Positions 16,531-26,155 of a stretch of 64,000 nt of DNA are shown here, one piece after another. Within the stretch, counting starts at the first letter, position 1. Each line of letters begins with the position of its first letter. Source of the DNA: Sphingobacterium corticibacterium (lineage in GTDB: Bacteria; Bacteroidota; Bacteroidia; Sphingobacteriales; Sphingobacteriaceae); assembly GCF_004208525.1 (NCBI RefSeq), contig NZ_SGIT01000001.1:1240001-1304000 (forward strand). The letters run 5' to 3'. The notes under the pieces were generated by a model. It was not told where the DNA came from. It made no database searches and was given only the letters and a program-made list of their open reading frames with translations. Position numbers and translations under genes: made by a program.

Positions 16531-18696
16531 ATGAGCACTCAAACTTCCACTCACAACATAAAAGCTAAGAGTCACATTTTAAGCCTCTTAGGAGACGAAT
16601 TAATTGGAAGTGATAGTCTAGCCATTTTTGAACTAGTTAAAAATGCATATGACGCAGATGCAGAAGAAGTTATTGTAGAATTTATAAATCTTAACCAGTC
16701 AAATCAACAAATAATTATTGAGGATGACGGGCATGGAATGACTAATAAGATTATACAGGATGTTTGGCTAACCATCGGCACTGATTTTAAAAGAGGAAAA
16801 AACAGGAAAGAAAGTAAAAAATTTAATAGGGTTTCCTTCGGAAATAAGGGCGTAGGAAGATTAGCCGTACATAAACTAGCTAAGAAAATTACTTTGGAAA
16901 CACAGGCTGAGGGAGAAATGTTTTCAAGTCGACTAACCATTGATTGGGCTGAACTAATTGCTTCCAAAGAATATATTCAGGATTTGGAAGTAGCTTTAGA
17001 AACTATAGCTGATCAATTGTTTAAAAAAGGAAAGGGGACCCGCATTATTTTAGACAAACTAACTACTAAAAAATGGACTAAAAAAGCGTTAAAAGATTTA
17101 GTGCGGAAAATTGATAATATAAAAAACCCGTTTTCCCCCAATCCAAATTTTAACATTAAAATCAAAGCAAACGATTTTCATCAGGAGTGGATAAGTGAAG
17201 TTACTAAAAGTAATGACATACTTAAAGATAGTTTGTATCAATTTGGATTTAAAATTAAAGTCAGTGATAACGCTAAGGAAACTTTTGCAAAGTTTCTGTG
17301 GAGATATTCATTTAACCCTCCATCTCAGACGGGGATTTCGAAGAGAACGGCTCGAAATACCGATAGCGTAAATCTCCACATCGGCGAATTATACAAAGAT
17401 CTTGATGGTGAAGAAGAATATAATAGATACTTAAGAAATAAAGATTTGATTGACATCGGCATTATTAAGGGGAAGTTCTATGTATTCAACCAAAATTCTA
17501 TTCTTTTAAAAATGGATTTTGGAGGACAGATCAATGCTGTCAAACAATTTATTAAGGACAATTCAGGCGTTAAAATCTTCCGAGATAACATAAGAGTTTA
17601 CAACTATGGCGAACCATACGATGATTGGTTAGGTCTTGACCTGGACAAAATCCAAAGAGCAGGGGACCATTTTGGAAAAAAGGTCACTATCGGAGCAATA
17701 GAACTTAATTTAAAATTGAGTAATGATGGTTTGATTGAAAAAACAAACCGCGAAGGTTTTATTGATAATATTCCATTTAACAGATTTCAGTTATTAGTAA
17801 AGGAAGTTTTTAATTTCTTTGAAAGAGAAGCTGGAAATGACAAAGACTCAGTTGAAGCATTTTTAGAACAAACACGACCTGTTAAAAAAATTGGTTTCGG
17901 AGAAACTATAAAGGAACTGGAAAGCAAGATTAAAGATAAAAACCTTGAAAAAGAATTAGCTCCACTACTTATCCGTGTGGACAAAGATTATACTGAAATG
18001 CGTGATATTATGGTCAATTCGGGTATGACGGGTTTAAATTTAGGAGTAGCTTTTCACGAAGTAGATAGAGAAATTAGATTTATTAATGCGGATCTAAATT
18101 CCAATAATGTTGATATTGAAGAAGTCAAAGATAAAGTCAGAAATCTGATTCAAATACTTGAAAGCCTATCTCCTATATTAAGGCAAAATAAAAGTTCACT
18201 GTCGTCTGCTAAAAAAGTCGTAGAAATAGCTAAAAAAAGAAATAGTAATCGATTTAATTTTCACAAGATAGTTTTTTCATCCCCAGTTTTAACGGAGGAA
18301 AACGAAGATTTTAGCTTTAAGGTTCCTACAAATCTCCTGATTTCTGCAATTTCAAATATAATAGACAATGCAATATACTGGACAAGAACACAATCTGACT
18401 TCGTTAAAAATGTAGGAGAGCAATACAAACCCGCAATTTATATAGGAACAGATTTATTCACGTTCGAAGGTCCCTCAATAATTATTGCAGATAATGGTCC
18501 AGGATTTTCATCTGAGCCAGAGTATCTCACTCAACCGTTTAAAACGAAAAAAGAAGGAGGAATGGGGCTTGGATTATATTTTGCTGACCTAGTTATGAAT
18601 ATGATTGGGGGGAAACTACTTTTTCCAGATAATTCAGATTTAGAAATTCCTAAGGTATATAACGGAGCCTGCATCGCATTAGTATTCCCTAAATAA
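16531..18696 (+). CDS. double GHKL ATPase: HSP90/MORC-type N-terminus plus histidine-kinase-type C-terminus
   Basis: 721 residues with two separate ATP-binding GHKL modules. The N-terminal one has the N box FELVKNAYDADA (33-44), DDGHGM (65-70) and the lid motif GNKGVGRLAVHKLA (104-117), as in HSP90/MORC/MutL-type proteins. The C-terminal one has IIDNAIYW (about 609-616), ADNGPG (653-658) and GGMGLGLYFADLV (675-687), as in sensor histidine kinases. Between them, GVAFHEVDREIRF carries His509 in an H-box-like context, so autophosphorylation is possible. No membrane segment. The next gene, 8 bases downstream, is receiver-like, supporting a cytosolic two-component-like pair. Family members are annotated simply as ATP-binding proteins and often occur in defence islands. 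Confidence 0.82.
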   Translation: MSTQTSTHNIKAKSHILSLLGDELIGSDSLAIFELVKNAYDADAEEVIVEFINLNQSNQQIIIEDDGHGMTNKIIQDVWLTIGTDFKRGKNRKESKKFNRVSFGNKGVGRLAVHKLAKKITLETQAEGEMFSSRLTIDWAELIASKEYIQDLEVALETIADQLFKKGKGTRIILDKLTTKKWTKKALKDLVRKIDNIKNPFSPNPNFNIKIKANDFHQEWISEVTKSNDILKDSLYQFGFKIKVSDNAKETFAKFLWRYSFNPPSQTGISKRTARNTDSVNLHIGELYKDLDGEEEYNRYLRNKDLIDIGIIKGKFYVFNQNSILLKMDFGGQINAVKQFIKDNSGVKIFRDNIRVYNYGEPYDDWLGLDLDKIQRAGDHFGKKVTIGAIELNLKLSNDGLIEKTNREGFIDNIPFNRFQLLVKEVFNFFEREAGNDKDSVEAFLEQTRPVKKIGFGETIKELESKIKDKNLEKELAPLLIRVDKDYTEMRDIMVNSGMTGLNLGVAFHEVDREIRFINADLNSNNVDIEEVKDKVRNLIQILESLSPILRQNKSSLSSAKKVVEIAKKRNSNRFNFHKIVFSSPVLTEENEDFSFKVPTNLLISAISNIIDNAIYWTRTQSDFVKNVGEQYKPAIYIGTDLFTFEGPSIIIADNGPGFSSEPEYLTQPFKTKKEGGMGLGLYFADLVMNMIGGKLLFPDNSDLEIPKVYNGACIALVFPK

Positions 18697-18704
18697 TTTA
18701 AAGT

Positions 18705-20066
18705 ATGTTGGAAAAACAAAACAAAATTATAATAGTTGACAATGTTTCTGAGCAATTGGAAATATTGGGAAAATCATTCTTTGAAAACGGTTTGGGGTGT
18801 AGGACTTTTAAATACGACATAAGTTATGATGAGCCATTAGAGAAAGTTAGAATAGCTTTTTTTGACATTAACCTCACAGAAAAAACAGTAGATGCAAATT
18901 ACGAAAGTGACGCCCAGATTCTTGCAAATAATACGCCTGTTTTTAATGATTTGGCTAATGCTATCAACCAATATATATCTAAAAATAACGGCCCGTATGT
19001 GTTGATTTTTTGGACAGCAAACAGCCGGATTGTAGAAGCGTTTAAATTATACATGAGAGATCCCGCAAGAGGATTTGGAGAAACAGCATCCCCTATACTT
19101 ATAGATTGTATAGATAAAACAGCATTTGTTGATGGGAATGACGAACAGGAGAATTTGTCAGACAGAGTATTAGCATTACTGAATAGTAATGAAAAAATCA
19201 AATTTTTATTCGATTTGGAAGAAAATGCCAAAAATGCAGGGGAAAGTACGTTAGACAGAATTTATGATATTCTCCCAAAAAATGATGAATGGGGAAAAAG
19301 TGAACAGTTGTTTGAAGACTTAGATAAAGTTTTATCCAAAATTGCGGCTTCAACACTTGGTTTCCAACACGCAAAGGAAAATTCTAAAAAAGCTCTTTAC
19401 GAAGGTTTACTTCCTATAGTAAATTATGAATTTCTTAATAGCGAAAGTAATGTAAACTGGACAGAAATAGTAAGTCAATTAAACCAAGCTAATCGGTACA
19501 ACGATATAGCTAGTCCTGACATTAATATTCAGCATAAGGTTAACACTCTTTATCATATAGAAGATTTTGAGAATCACTCAAAAGATACTAGAGGTTGTGT
19601 AATAGAAATAGATAAAAGCAACAAAGAATTAATAACTTCTTTTGGCATTAGTAATTATGATGTCTGGTTTAATGATTTAGTCCCAATAGATGACAAGGCC
19701 ACTAGAAAGACTATAAGAAGTAATTCAAAAATGATCGCATTAGAGTTTAGTGCAGCTTGTGATTATTCAAATAAAAAAAATAGAATTAACAAGTACATTT
19801 TAGGTGTTACAACAGATTATTTTGACTTAGATACATTTCTTAATAAAACCCGTAAAAGCGAAAGCAGTTATCACCTGGGTATGTGCTGCTTTCGTCATCA
19901 TGAGACAAATCATAATATATGGCTAAATCTCAATTATGTATTTGGAACTTTTGAAACCGATAAGAGATTTGGGAATCCACTATTTATCTTCAAAAAGGAA
20001 ATAATGGATATGTTAGGTAACAAATATGCTAGTCACATATCAAGAATCGGGATAACTAACCTCTAG
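18705..20066 (+). CDS. receiver-like protein, partner of the GHKL ATPase
   Basis: 453 residues. The first 125 residues resemble a response-regulator receiver: KIIIVDNVSEQLEILGKSF with an acidic residue after strand 1, AFFDINL with Asp54 in the phospho-acceptor position, and VLIFWTAN where the conserved Thr/Ser would be. The second acidic residue of the usual pair after strand 1 is Asn, so the receiver may be atypical. The remaining 320 residues show no known output domain; two Cys-rich/His segments (FSAACDYSNKKNR and MCCFRHHETNHN) stand out and could bind metal. The gene lies 8 bases after the ATPase gene and ends 11 bases from a convergent methyltransferase. Confidence 0.62.
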   Translation: MLEKQNKIIIVDNVSEQLEILGKSFFENGLGCRTFKYDISYDEPLEKVRIAFFDINLTEKTVDANYESDAQILANNTPVFNDLANAINQYISKNNGPYVLIFWTANSRIVEAFKLYMRDPARGFGETASPILIDCIDKTAFVDGNDEQENLSDRVLALLNSNEKIKFLFDLEENAKNAGESTLDRIYDILPKNDEWGKSEQLFEDLDKVLSKIAASTLGFQHAKENSKKALYEGLLPIVNYEFLNSESNVNWTEIVSQLNQANRYNDIASPDINIQHKVNTLYHIEDFENHSKDTRGCVIEIDKSNKELITSFGISNYDVWFNDLVPIDDKATRKTIRSNSKMIALEFSAACDYSNKKNRINKYILGVTTDYFDLDTFLNKTRKSESSYHLGMCCFRHHETNHNIWLNLNYVFGTFETDKRFGNPLFIFKKEIMDMLGNKYASHISRIGITNL

Positions 20067-20077
20067 GTTAGGGTTAA

Positions 20078-21304
20078 TTAATTACCAATTATCGTAAATA
20101 TCCTTTGAGCAATTGACTGCGCCATCAGTGGCGGAACCGCATTACCGATTTGTTTGAACGCCGCGGTCCGATTCTGATTTTCTTTAACCCCTTCGAAATA
20201 GAAATCGTCTGGGAAAGACTGTATCCTTGCCGCTTCTCTAACTGAGATTGATCTTAGCTGATCTGGCGAAGGGTGGATAAAATGATGACCGTCCTTTGCT
20301 ATATGCGCAATCATGGTATGAGGTAATCTATCAACCACTTTGAATCTGTCCAAAAAGTCTTCGACATTTTTTTGCGTACGCATTGACTCAGGAATATCGC
20401 AGTTTTTTATTCTAGATCCATTTTCTAGGCGCTGAATAGCCAATTTATAAATCTCCAGATCTTTCTCGTTATGCGGACGTGCAACATGCAGTGTGGTAAA
20501 ATCGATTCCATTCCGAATAGAACTTTGATGCAAAAAATCGGTCGATTCGCCGGAATATTTTGTCCATCGATGCCCCTCGCCTGGTTTTAACGGAGGAAGA
20601 TCACTAAAAATATCGTCTCTAAAGTGCTGCTTATTCACCGGATCAAACTCGGGATAAGCAAATGTAACGTCTTTTCGCCATCCAATTATAATTAGTCTTC
20701 TACGTTGTTGAACCACCCCAAAGTCCCGAGCATCCAAAAGACGTTCATCAATAAAGTATCCTAATTTCTTAAAATACTTTTTTATCGCAGCGTAATATAT
20801 TCCTCCGTCAGAAGATTTTAATCCCGGTACATTTTCAAAAACAAAAAGCTTGGGCTTATAATAATTCAAGAATTTACCATATTCAATAAACAGGTTCTTT
20901 CTTTCATCCTTTTTTTTATGTTTAAGTGCTCCGCGGCCTGTGGTGGAATAAGCTTGACATGGAGGTCCACCTACAATCATATCGACCTCGCGATCTTCTT
21001 TTAGATAATCAATAGAATCAAATATTTCTTTATTATTTTCACTGGAGATAGTCTTATTGATAACAGAAGACATCAAGTGATCTGGAATATAAGCATATAG
21101 GGTTTCTCTATCGATTTCTCCTTTCAAATATTCATGATATTTTTCTAGATCATTTGTTTCTCGCAGATAATGATACGCTACCCGAGTCTTTAAAGTGAGA
21201 CAAGCGGCTTTATCGGCTTCGACATGCGCAATAGGTTCATACCCCGCACGGATAAATCCTTCGGATAATCCCCCTGCTCCTGCAAATAGATCGATGAAAT
21301 TCAC
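20078..21304 (-). CDS. DNA (cytosine-5) methyltransferase in McrBC operon
   Basis: 408 residues with all core C5-methyltransferase motifs: I FAGAGGLSEGF at the N-terminus, IV GGPPCQAYS with catalytic Cys116, VI FENVPG, VIII QRRRRLII, IX RSISVREAARIQSFPDDF and X QIGNAVPPLMA. An insertion of about 60 residues between motifs I and IV is longer than usual, and the target-recognition region lies between VIII and IX. It transfers a methyl group from S-adenosylmethionine to C5 of cytosine in a specific site, which cannot be read from the sequence. It follows the McrB-McrC-membrane-protein genes on the same strand (106-base gap), so it could protect the host or mark DNA in concert with that system; it is convergent with the receiver-like gene. 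Confidence 0.93.
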   Translation of the reverse strand: MNFIDLFAGAGGLSEGFIRAGYEPIAHVEADKAACLTLKTRVAYHYLRETNDLEKYHEYLKGEIDRETLYAYIPDHLMSSVINKTISSENNKEIFDSIDYLKEDREVDMIVGGPPCQAYSTTGRGALKHKKKDERKNLFIEYGKFLNYYKPKLFVFENVPGLKSSDGGIYYAAIKKYFKKLGYFIDERLLDARDFGVVQQRRRLIIIGWRKDVTFAYPEFDPVNKQHFRDDIFSDLPPLKPGEGHRWTKYSGESTDFLHQSSIRNGIDFTTLHVARPHNEKDLEIYKLAIQRLENGSRIKNCDIPESMRTQKNVEDFLDRFKVVDRLPHTMIAHIAKDGHHFIHPSPDQLRSISVREAARIQSFPDDFYFEGVKENQNRTAAFKQIGNAVPPLMAQSIAQRIFTIIGN

Positions 21305-21410
21305 TTTTCTCCCTATAAAATAGTTATACTTTTTTTGATGCTAAAATATAACATATTATTTGGTATAGCAAAATTAATTGGTTATGGTTGATAATGAATA
21401 GTTAGCAACC

Positions 21411-22268
21411 CTATGAGTCCATCCTTTTTTCTAGTCGAGTTGTGATATTTTCCAAACTGGCAAAGACATTTTTTACTTCACCACCGATTTTCATCGCCTC
21501 TTCTTCCGCATAGTTAATATTGTTAACCTTAAGATGCTCAATTCTCGATGTACAATTTCTGATAAGTATGATTAGCTGCCCCTGCATGGCTATCCTATTT
21601 TGATCGGACTCTTGCATCTGCTGTACTTCTTTAAATAACGGAATCAGAAATTCGTTGTGTAAAGACCGTATATCAACTTCACCAGTGCCGATATACTTGT
21701 TAAAGCTCTCCATCATCTGGTAATACTTTTCCTTTCCTAAAAAGTCATAAAATTCGGGAAACCTAGAGTATAGATCATCAACTGAAAGCCTCATCTGTTC
21801 TTGATCTTGTGCGATAGACATTATATTCTTTTCATTCGATTGCATTAACTGATGCATTCGCTTATCTAGAAAATCAATTTGATAAAACATCTTGTTATAA
21901 CTTTTAACCGTTTCTTCAGAATCTCCAAACAATAAAACGTAGCCTTCGAATACACTTTGGCTATCAATACCATTCAATCTATCCATTTGGTTGCTTGCGA
22001 GTAACTGAGGATAGTGGATTTTGAAAGGGTTATCTTTAATACTGTTGCCTTGTGTTTCAAAGTGGGATATCTGTTCTTTTGACTTTTCCAAAACCTCGCG
22101 CAAAAGATTGACAATAAAACGCATGCGGTTTCGCTGGTACTCCTCTTGCTTTTCTCGATCTATTTTTCGGTTAGTTTGAATAGTCTCTTGAAATATATAA
22201 AACGCCCCGCCTATTCCTACTATTGCGCCTATGATAGCAATAGATAGATCTGATAAATATTGACACAT
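21411..22268 (-). CDS. single-pass membrane coiled-coil protein in McrBC operon
   Basis: 285 residues with one N-terminal membrane helix (residues 8-26, LSIAIIGAIVGIGGAFYIF) followed by a charged, helical body with long coiled-coil stretches (for example 27-70 and 110-160) and no catalytic motif. It starts 27 bases after mcrC stops and is followed by a C5 methyltransferase gene. McrBC operons normally contain only two genes, so this is an additional component, possibly a membrane anchor or an effector acting when restriction fails (inference). Similar layouts, helix plus coiled coil, occur in abortive-infection proteins. Confidence 0.7.
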   Translation of the reverse strand: MCQYLSDLSIAIIGAIVGIGGAFYIFQETIQTNRKIDREKQEEYQRNRMRFIVNLLREVLEKSKEQISHFETQGNSIKDNPFKIHYPQLLASNQMDRLNGIDSQSVFEGYVLLFGDSEETVKSYNKMFYQIDFLDKRMHQLMQSNEKNIMSIAQDQEQMRLSVDDLYSRFPEFYDFLGKEKYYQMMESFNKYIGTGEVDIRSLHNEFLIPLFKEVQQMQESDQNRIAMQGQLIILIRNCTSRIEHLKVNNINYAEEEAMKIGGEVKNVFASLENITTRLEKRMDS

Positions 22269-22295
22269 GATAACTACAGTAGTTTATTTATTATT

Positions 22296-23771
22296 TTACA
22301 ATATGGGTAGCCTCACGCCTATCTTATACACTTTGTGATAAACCGGCACCTGATTCTTTGTTGCGCTAAAAGCTCGCTTGATAGCATCGAGCGAAAATTT
22401 TTTCTTTAGCTCGTTCAAATCCTCCAAATCAATACCACTCTCCAAATCGGGATATACGATCAGACAATCAATATGCCGGTCATCTTTAATTTCAAGCTCT
22501 TCGCGCACTCTATTTAAACGCGCATAACCAGCTACCTGTCGGATGTCTTGATGTATATGGCTGTGTTTATAATGCAATTTATATTTGGCATCAATGATCA
22601 TCGAATAATTTCCGTTTTTAACTAAGATATCCAAAGCGTTGCCATAAGTGGAAAATTGATACCGGATCTTTCCGGTGTCATTCCCATTTGCTTGCAGTAG
22701 TTTCTGATAAACGTACAGCTCGAAGAGCAGTGGCATATCGATCCAAAAAGGAGGCGTTTTTACCTTTTTCTCCGTCGTTTGGGTAATATTGAAGGCAAAC
22801 CGCTTTAGGATATACTGACCGATCTGGATCGCCTCCTTATATTCCTTGAAGAACGGATTATGCTTTAAATGGCGGAGCTGTTCTTCGGCAATTTGATTAC
22901 CGACATGCTCAAAAGACGGACGAGCATAGTTTACAAGGTGTAAGATTGCACCTTCGTTGCTCCTGAAGATGTCCTTATTATTCTCCACGTAGCTAGCGAC
23001 AAAGCTCAACACTTTTTTGAGAAATCGATTTTCGATACTGTCTTCTCCAAACTGTTGATACGAACAATGGGTTTGTGTAAGTCGGTTACGCAGGATATTA
23101 TTTTTTATCTGCTCAGAGACCAAGATTTTGCCTTTGACACGATTGCTAAGATTTTCCTGCACATTGTAATAGGACTTTTTAAGTCCCTTTCGTACGATGC
23201 GCTGTAGAAGTTGTAAGTACTGCACCACCAGAAAAGGTGTAAGTTGGTCCTGCTCTTGGGAAATGGGAACACATATCTCGTCCCACTCTATCTTGACGAG
23301 GTCGCCGCATTCTTTTGAAACAGTGGCGTCGGCCATCACCTCGAGAATCATCTTGAGAAAGTTTATTTCTTTGAACTCGCCTTTGATGTCGGTCAACTCC
23401 TGCTCCGCTTGCTCCTCATTACGCTCAGCAGACTCAACATCTTCTTCGGCCACATTAGTTTGGTCGTTAAAGAATTTCGTTGTTTTCGAATTGACCTTCG
23501 GTTCTACCTGTATATACCGTTCGCCTCTGAGCAACCAATCCACGCCGATAAAATAACCGGGCTGTATGACGATTCTGTTTTCTTCCTTAAAGTGCGAAAC
23601 TTCATAACAATTTTGTCTTGGTCGAAAGAGTTTGCTCCTTAGATTACGGTATTGCAAAAAAACGTCAGCGGCCAACGAAAGCTTCCCCGAATTGGTATCG
23701 AAATGGCTTTCGGTTATCTCATCATTCCGGAGGATCTCGCCTCTGATATGCTCACGCAATACAAACCCCAT
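22296..23771 (-). CDS. mcrC: McrC, nuclease subunit of 5-methylcytosine-specific restriction system
   Basis: 491 residues, close to the length of plasmid and chromosomal McrC homologues with extended N-terminus. The C-terminal nuclease domain has the PD-(D/E)xK core: LDILVKNG then MIIDAKYK (Asp ... Asp-x-Lys), followed by a Q-x-x-x-Y motif (IRQVAGYARL). Family hallmarks FWIDMPLLFELYVYQKL and SIENRFLKKVLSF are present. McrC is recruited by the McrB GTPase and cleaves DNA carrying modified cytosine. It starts 2 bases after mcrB, giving coupled translation. An acidic, Glu-rich linker near residues 105-130 is unusual. Confidence 0.9.
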   Translation of the reverse strand: MGFVLREHIRGEILRNDEITESHFDTNSGKLSLAADVFLQYRNLRSKLFRPRQNCYEVSHFKEENRIVIQPGYFIGVDWLLRGERYIQVEPKVNSKTTKFFNDQTNVAEEDVESAERNEEQAEQELTDIKGEFKEINFLKMILEVMADATVSKECGDLVKIEWDEICVPISQEQDQLTPFLVVQYLQLLQRIVRKGLKKSYYNVQENLSNRVKGKILVSEQIKNNILRNRLTQTHCSYQQFGEDSIENRFLKKVLSFVASYVENNKDIFRSNEGAILHLVNYARPSFEHVGNQIAEEQLRHLKHNPFFKEYKEAIQIGQYILKRFAFNITQTTEKKVKTPPFWIDMPLLFELYVYQKLLQANGNDTGKIRYQFSTYGNALDILVKNGNYSMIIDAKYKLHYKHSHIHQDIRQVAGYARLNRVREELEIKDDRHIDCLIVYPDLESGIDLEDLNELKKKFSLDAIKRAFSATKNQVPVYHKVYKIGVRLPIL

Positions 23772-23773
23772 GG

Positions 23774-25963
23774 CTACAAGTTGTCTATATAGGCTGAAAC
23801 CTCTACCTCATCGATCTTGCCAATGAGAACGCCATCCTTAACATATTCGTGAAGTATGGGTTTAATCTCATAGTTCATTTTTAATTTGAACAATTCATCA
23901 CGCGTGTGTGCATCGAGGGTATCTTTTTTCTTAACGATAAAATAACTATGCCCCAATTGCACGTCATTGACATCAAATTCGTTGCTGACATTGTTCCGGT
24001 TAAATAGTCTCTCCACTTTTTCATATCCGTTTGTATTGAACCAGATCTCATCGTTATCGATCAATTTTTCGGGCAACAGGTCGACGAACGCAAAGCGTCT
24101 CCTGATTGCATAGTCTATATGGCCGACGCTGCGATCTGCGGTGTTCATAGTACCAATGATGTAAAGGTTTTCCGGCAAGGATATCTTATTGGAGTTGTTG
24201 ACAGCATACATGGATTCCACTTCGCGCCCCCGGTATTCAAGGGCATAGATGAGTTCACCTAATACCGAAGACAGATTGGCCCGATTGATCTCGTCTAGAA
24301 TAAGGATATAATTACGCGTGGGATCTAAGGTCGCTTTGTCTGCCATATCGACCAAGATTCTGTTCGTGGCTTTGTAGATAATACTAGCTCCATTAGTGTC
24401 CGTGGAAATACCGCGAACAAAGTCTTCATAGGTATAACTGGGGTGGAATTGTAAAATGCGTAATCTCTCGGTGTTTTTAAGAGTTTCGACCTGTTCTTCC
24501 AGTTCGAGTTGTTCCTGTACATATTTGGCAAGGGCAGCTTCATAGGAGTCATTGCCCCACTTGATTGTACCTACCTTAGACCATTTTTCATCTTCGTAAT
24601 ATGATATTATCCTCGCGAAAGATGCGGGATAGACTTTCTCTGTTTTCAGCGTTTTGACTTTAAAGCTGCTATCGGTGATCTCCATAACCTCGTAGTCGGA
24701 GTAATCGGAAACACTTCGTAATTTCAAACCAACAGTTATAAATCGCTTTAAATCTGCTTCATCAATTTTTTTCGGCTTTTGATAAACTTTATCACCATCG
24801 ATCTTTAAAAGGGTCTTTGCTATGCGCTCGGCAGCACGGGTTTTGCCTGTACCTGGAGGGCCTTGAAGGATGATCTGACGCTTGTAGGCAAGCAATGTTG
24901 ACGCTTTTTGTTCCGTAGGTGTCAAGTACATAGTTAATACTTTATGAGGAAACCGTTCTTTTAATTTTTTCAGTAATGTATCGGTAGTGCTATCGTAGAG
25001 TTCATTGTAGCATTCCAACAATCCTTCAATAAGATCAGGGGTATTCAGATCAAATTTCCGAGTATGGCTGATGGCTTGTACTCCCTGCCAAGGTTTACGT
25101 TCTAAGTAATCTGGAAGTTCACCAAAAAGGCTCGATAACTCCTTATTGCCTTTTGACGCGCCTTCGAAATGAAGATCTACCGATATTTTGCCATCTTTAT
25201 CTTTGTGAATCTCGTAGTGAGCGTCCAAGGAATCGAACAAGCCTGTACTATCTACCAACCAATAAAATTCTTTCGGATTGTTGTGACCTATAGCTATCTC
25301 CAATTGATTGTCGAAAATATGCTTCTCCAAGATCGGTTTGAGCGCTGCGAAATTATTGATTTTTGGAAACCAGTTTTCCTTCTCCTTATATATCTGTTTA
25401 GCAATTGACACTGTGAGATTATCCTCATTGGGTATTTGACGCCTCGTTTCGCTGTCAACCAGTGATATCAATCCGGAGATAAATGTGGATTCATTGTATT
25501 GCTCTCCTAGATAGTAATCTGCTATAAATTTTCGATGGTCAACGCTCAGTATATTGATGTTTTCCAGCGGTTTCGATAGCATTTGTAAGGCATACCTCAC
25601 GCCTATATTTGTATTAGGTATATGATACTTGTAGTTGAAAACATGTTTAACCCAAGGTCCCATCATGATAGCCGCCTTTGCCAACACGCGATTATCGTTA
25701 TATTTATTGTATTTGTTTTTATCCCGGGCATGTGTATCACAGTAAGAAATCACCTCAAAGATTGCCTCTCTCGCCTCTTCAAGCGCGCCGTTGAGGGTAG
25801 CTCTAACAAACGCTTGATAATCTTTAACCAGCTCACCCAAAGATGTAATATCTTCAGTTGAGAGGACAAGTTCCATCCATCTTTTTAAGGCCTCACGGCC
25901 TTTTTCAAAATAGTATTCTTGGCCTGCGATCAGACTATCGGGTTGTAGCGTCAACTTATTCAA
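23774..25963 (-). CDS. mcrB: McrB-like AAA+ GTPase, motor/recognition subunit
   Basis: 729 residues. The AAA+ motor occupies about 355-700: Walker A GPPGTGKT (368-375), Walker B LILDEINRAN with Asp/Glu near 556-557, and the McrB signature MNTADRS (about 606-612), which in this clade goes with GTP use. The N-terminal 350 residues hold a recognition region of unknown fold, not the DUF3578 type as far as I can see. A long insertion with repeated Glu/Leu (about 475-500) follows Walker A. With McrC it forms the 5-methylcytosine-dependent nuclease. It is the first gene of a four-gene operon divergent from the restriction operon controller. Confidence 0.92.
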   Translation of the reverse strand: MNKLTLQPDSLIAGQEYYFEKGREALKRWMELVLSTEDITSLGELVKDYQAFVRATLNGALEEAREAIFEVISYCDTHARDKNKYNKYNDNRVLAKAAIMMGPWVKHVFNYKYHIPNTNIGVRYALQMLSKPLENINILSVDHRKFIADYYLGEQYNESTFISGLISLVDSETRRQIPNEDNLTVSIAKQIYKEKENWFPKINNFAALKPILEKHIFDNQLEIAIGHNNPKEFYWLVDSTGLFDSLDAHYEIHKDKDGKISVDLHFEGASKGNKELSSLFGELPDYLERKPWQGVQAISHTRKFDLNTPDLIEGLLECYNELYDSTTDTLLKKLKERFPHKVLTMYLTPTEQKASTLLAYKRQIILQGPPGTGKTRAAERIAKTLLKIDGDKVYQKPKKIDEADLKRFITVGLKLRSVSDYSDYEVMEITDSSFKVKTLKTEKVYPASFARIISYYEDEKWSKVGTIKWGNDSYEAALAKYVQEQLELEEQVETLKNTERLRILQFHPSYTYEDFVRGISTDTNGASIIYKATNRILVDMADKATLDPTRNYILILDEINRANLSSVLGELIYALEYRGREVESMYAVNNSNKISLPENLYIIGTMNTADRSVGHIDYAIRRRFAFVDLLPEKLIDNDEIWFNTNGYEKVERLFNRNNVSNEFDVNDVQLGHSYFIVKKKDTLDAHTRDELFKLKMNYEIKPILHEYVKDGVLIGKIDEVEVSAYIDNL

Positions 25964-26120
25964 TAATGTGTATTTTTAAATTATTAATGGGTTGTTGTGT
26001 AACGGTAAATATAGGATTTTAATTCTAATTTTGAAGCGGAATATAAAAGACTGCCTTAACAAATTTCCACCTTTAATATTTGGGAAATAGATTTGGAAAA
26101 ACTAAAATAATTAGCTTAAT

Positions 26121-26137
26121 TTGTCAATTATTGACAA
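26121..26137. promoter_or_regulatory. perfect palindrome, probable controller-protein operator
   Basis: TTGTCAA (26121-26127), 3-base centre, TTGACAA (26131-26137). It lies 19-35 bases upstream of the controller gene start, where it would overlap the promoter. This is the expected position for an autoregulatory C-box of a restriction-modification system. It also lies between the divergent McrBC and restriction operons. Confidence 0.7.
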
Positions 26138-26155
26138 GTTAAAATTTGCAAGCAT

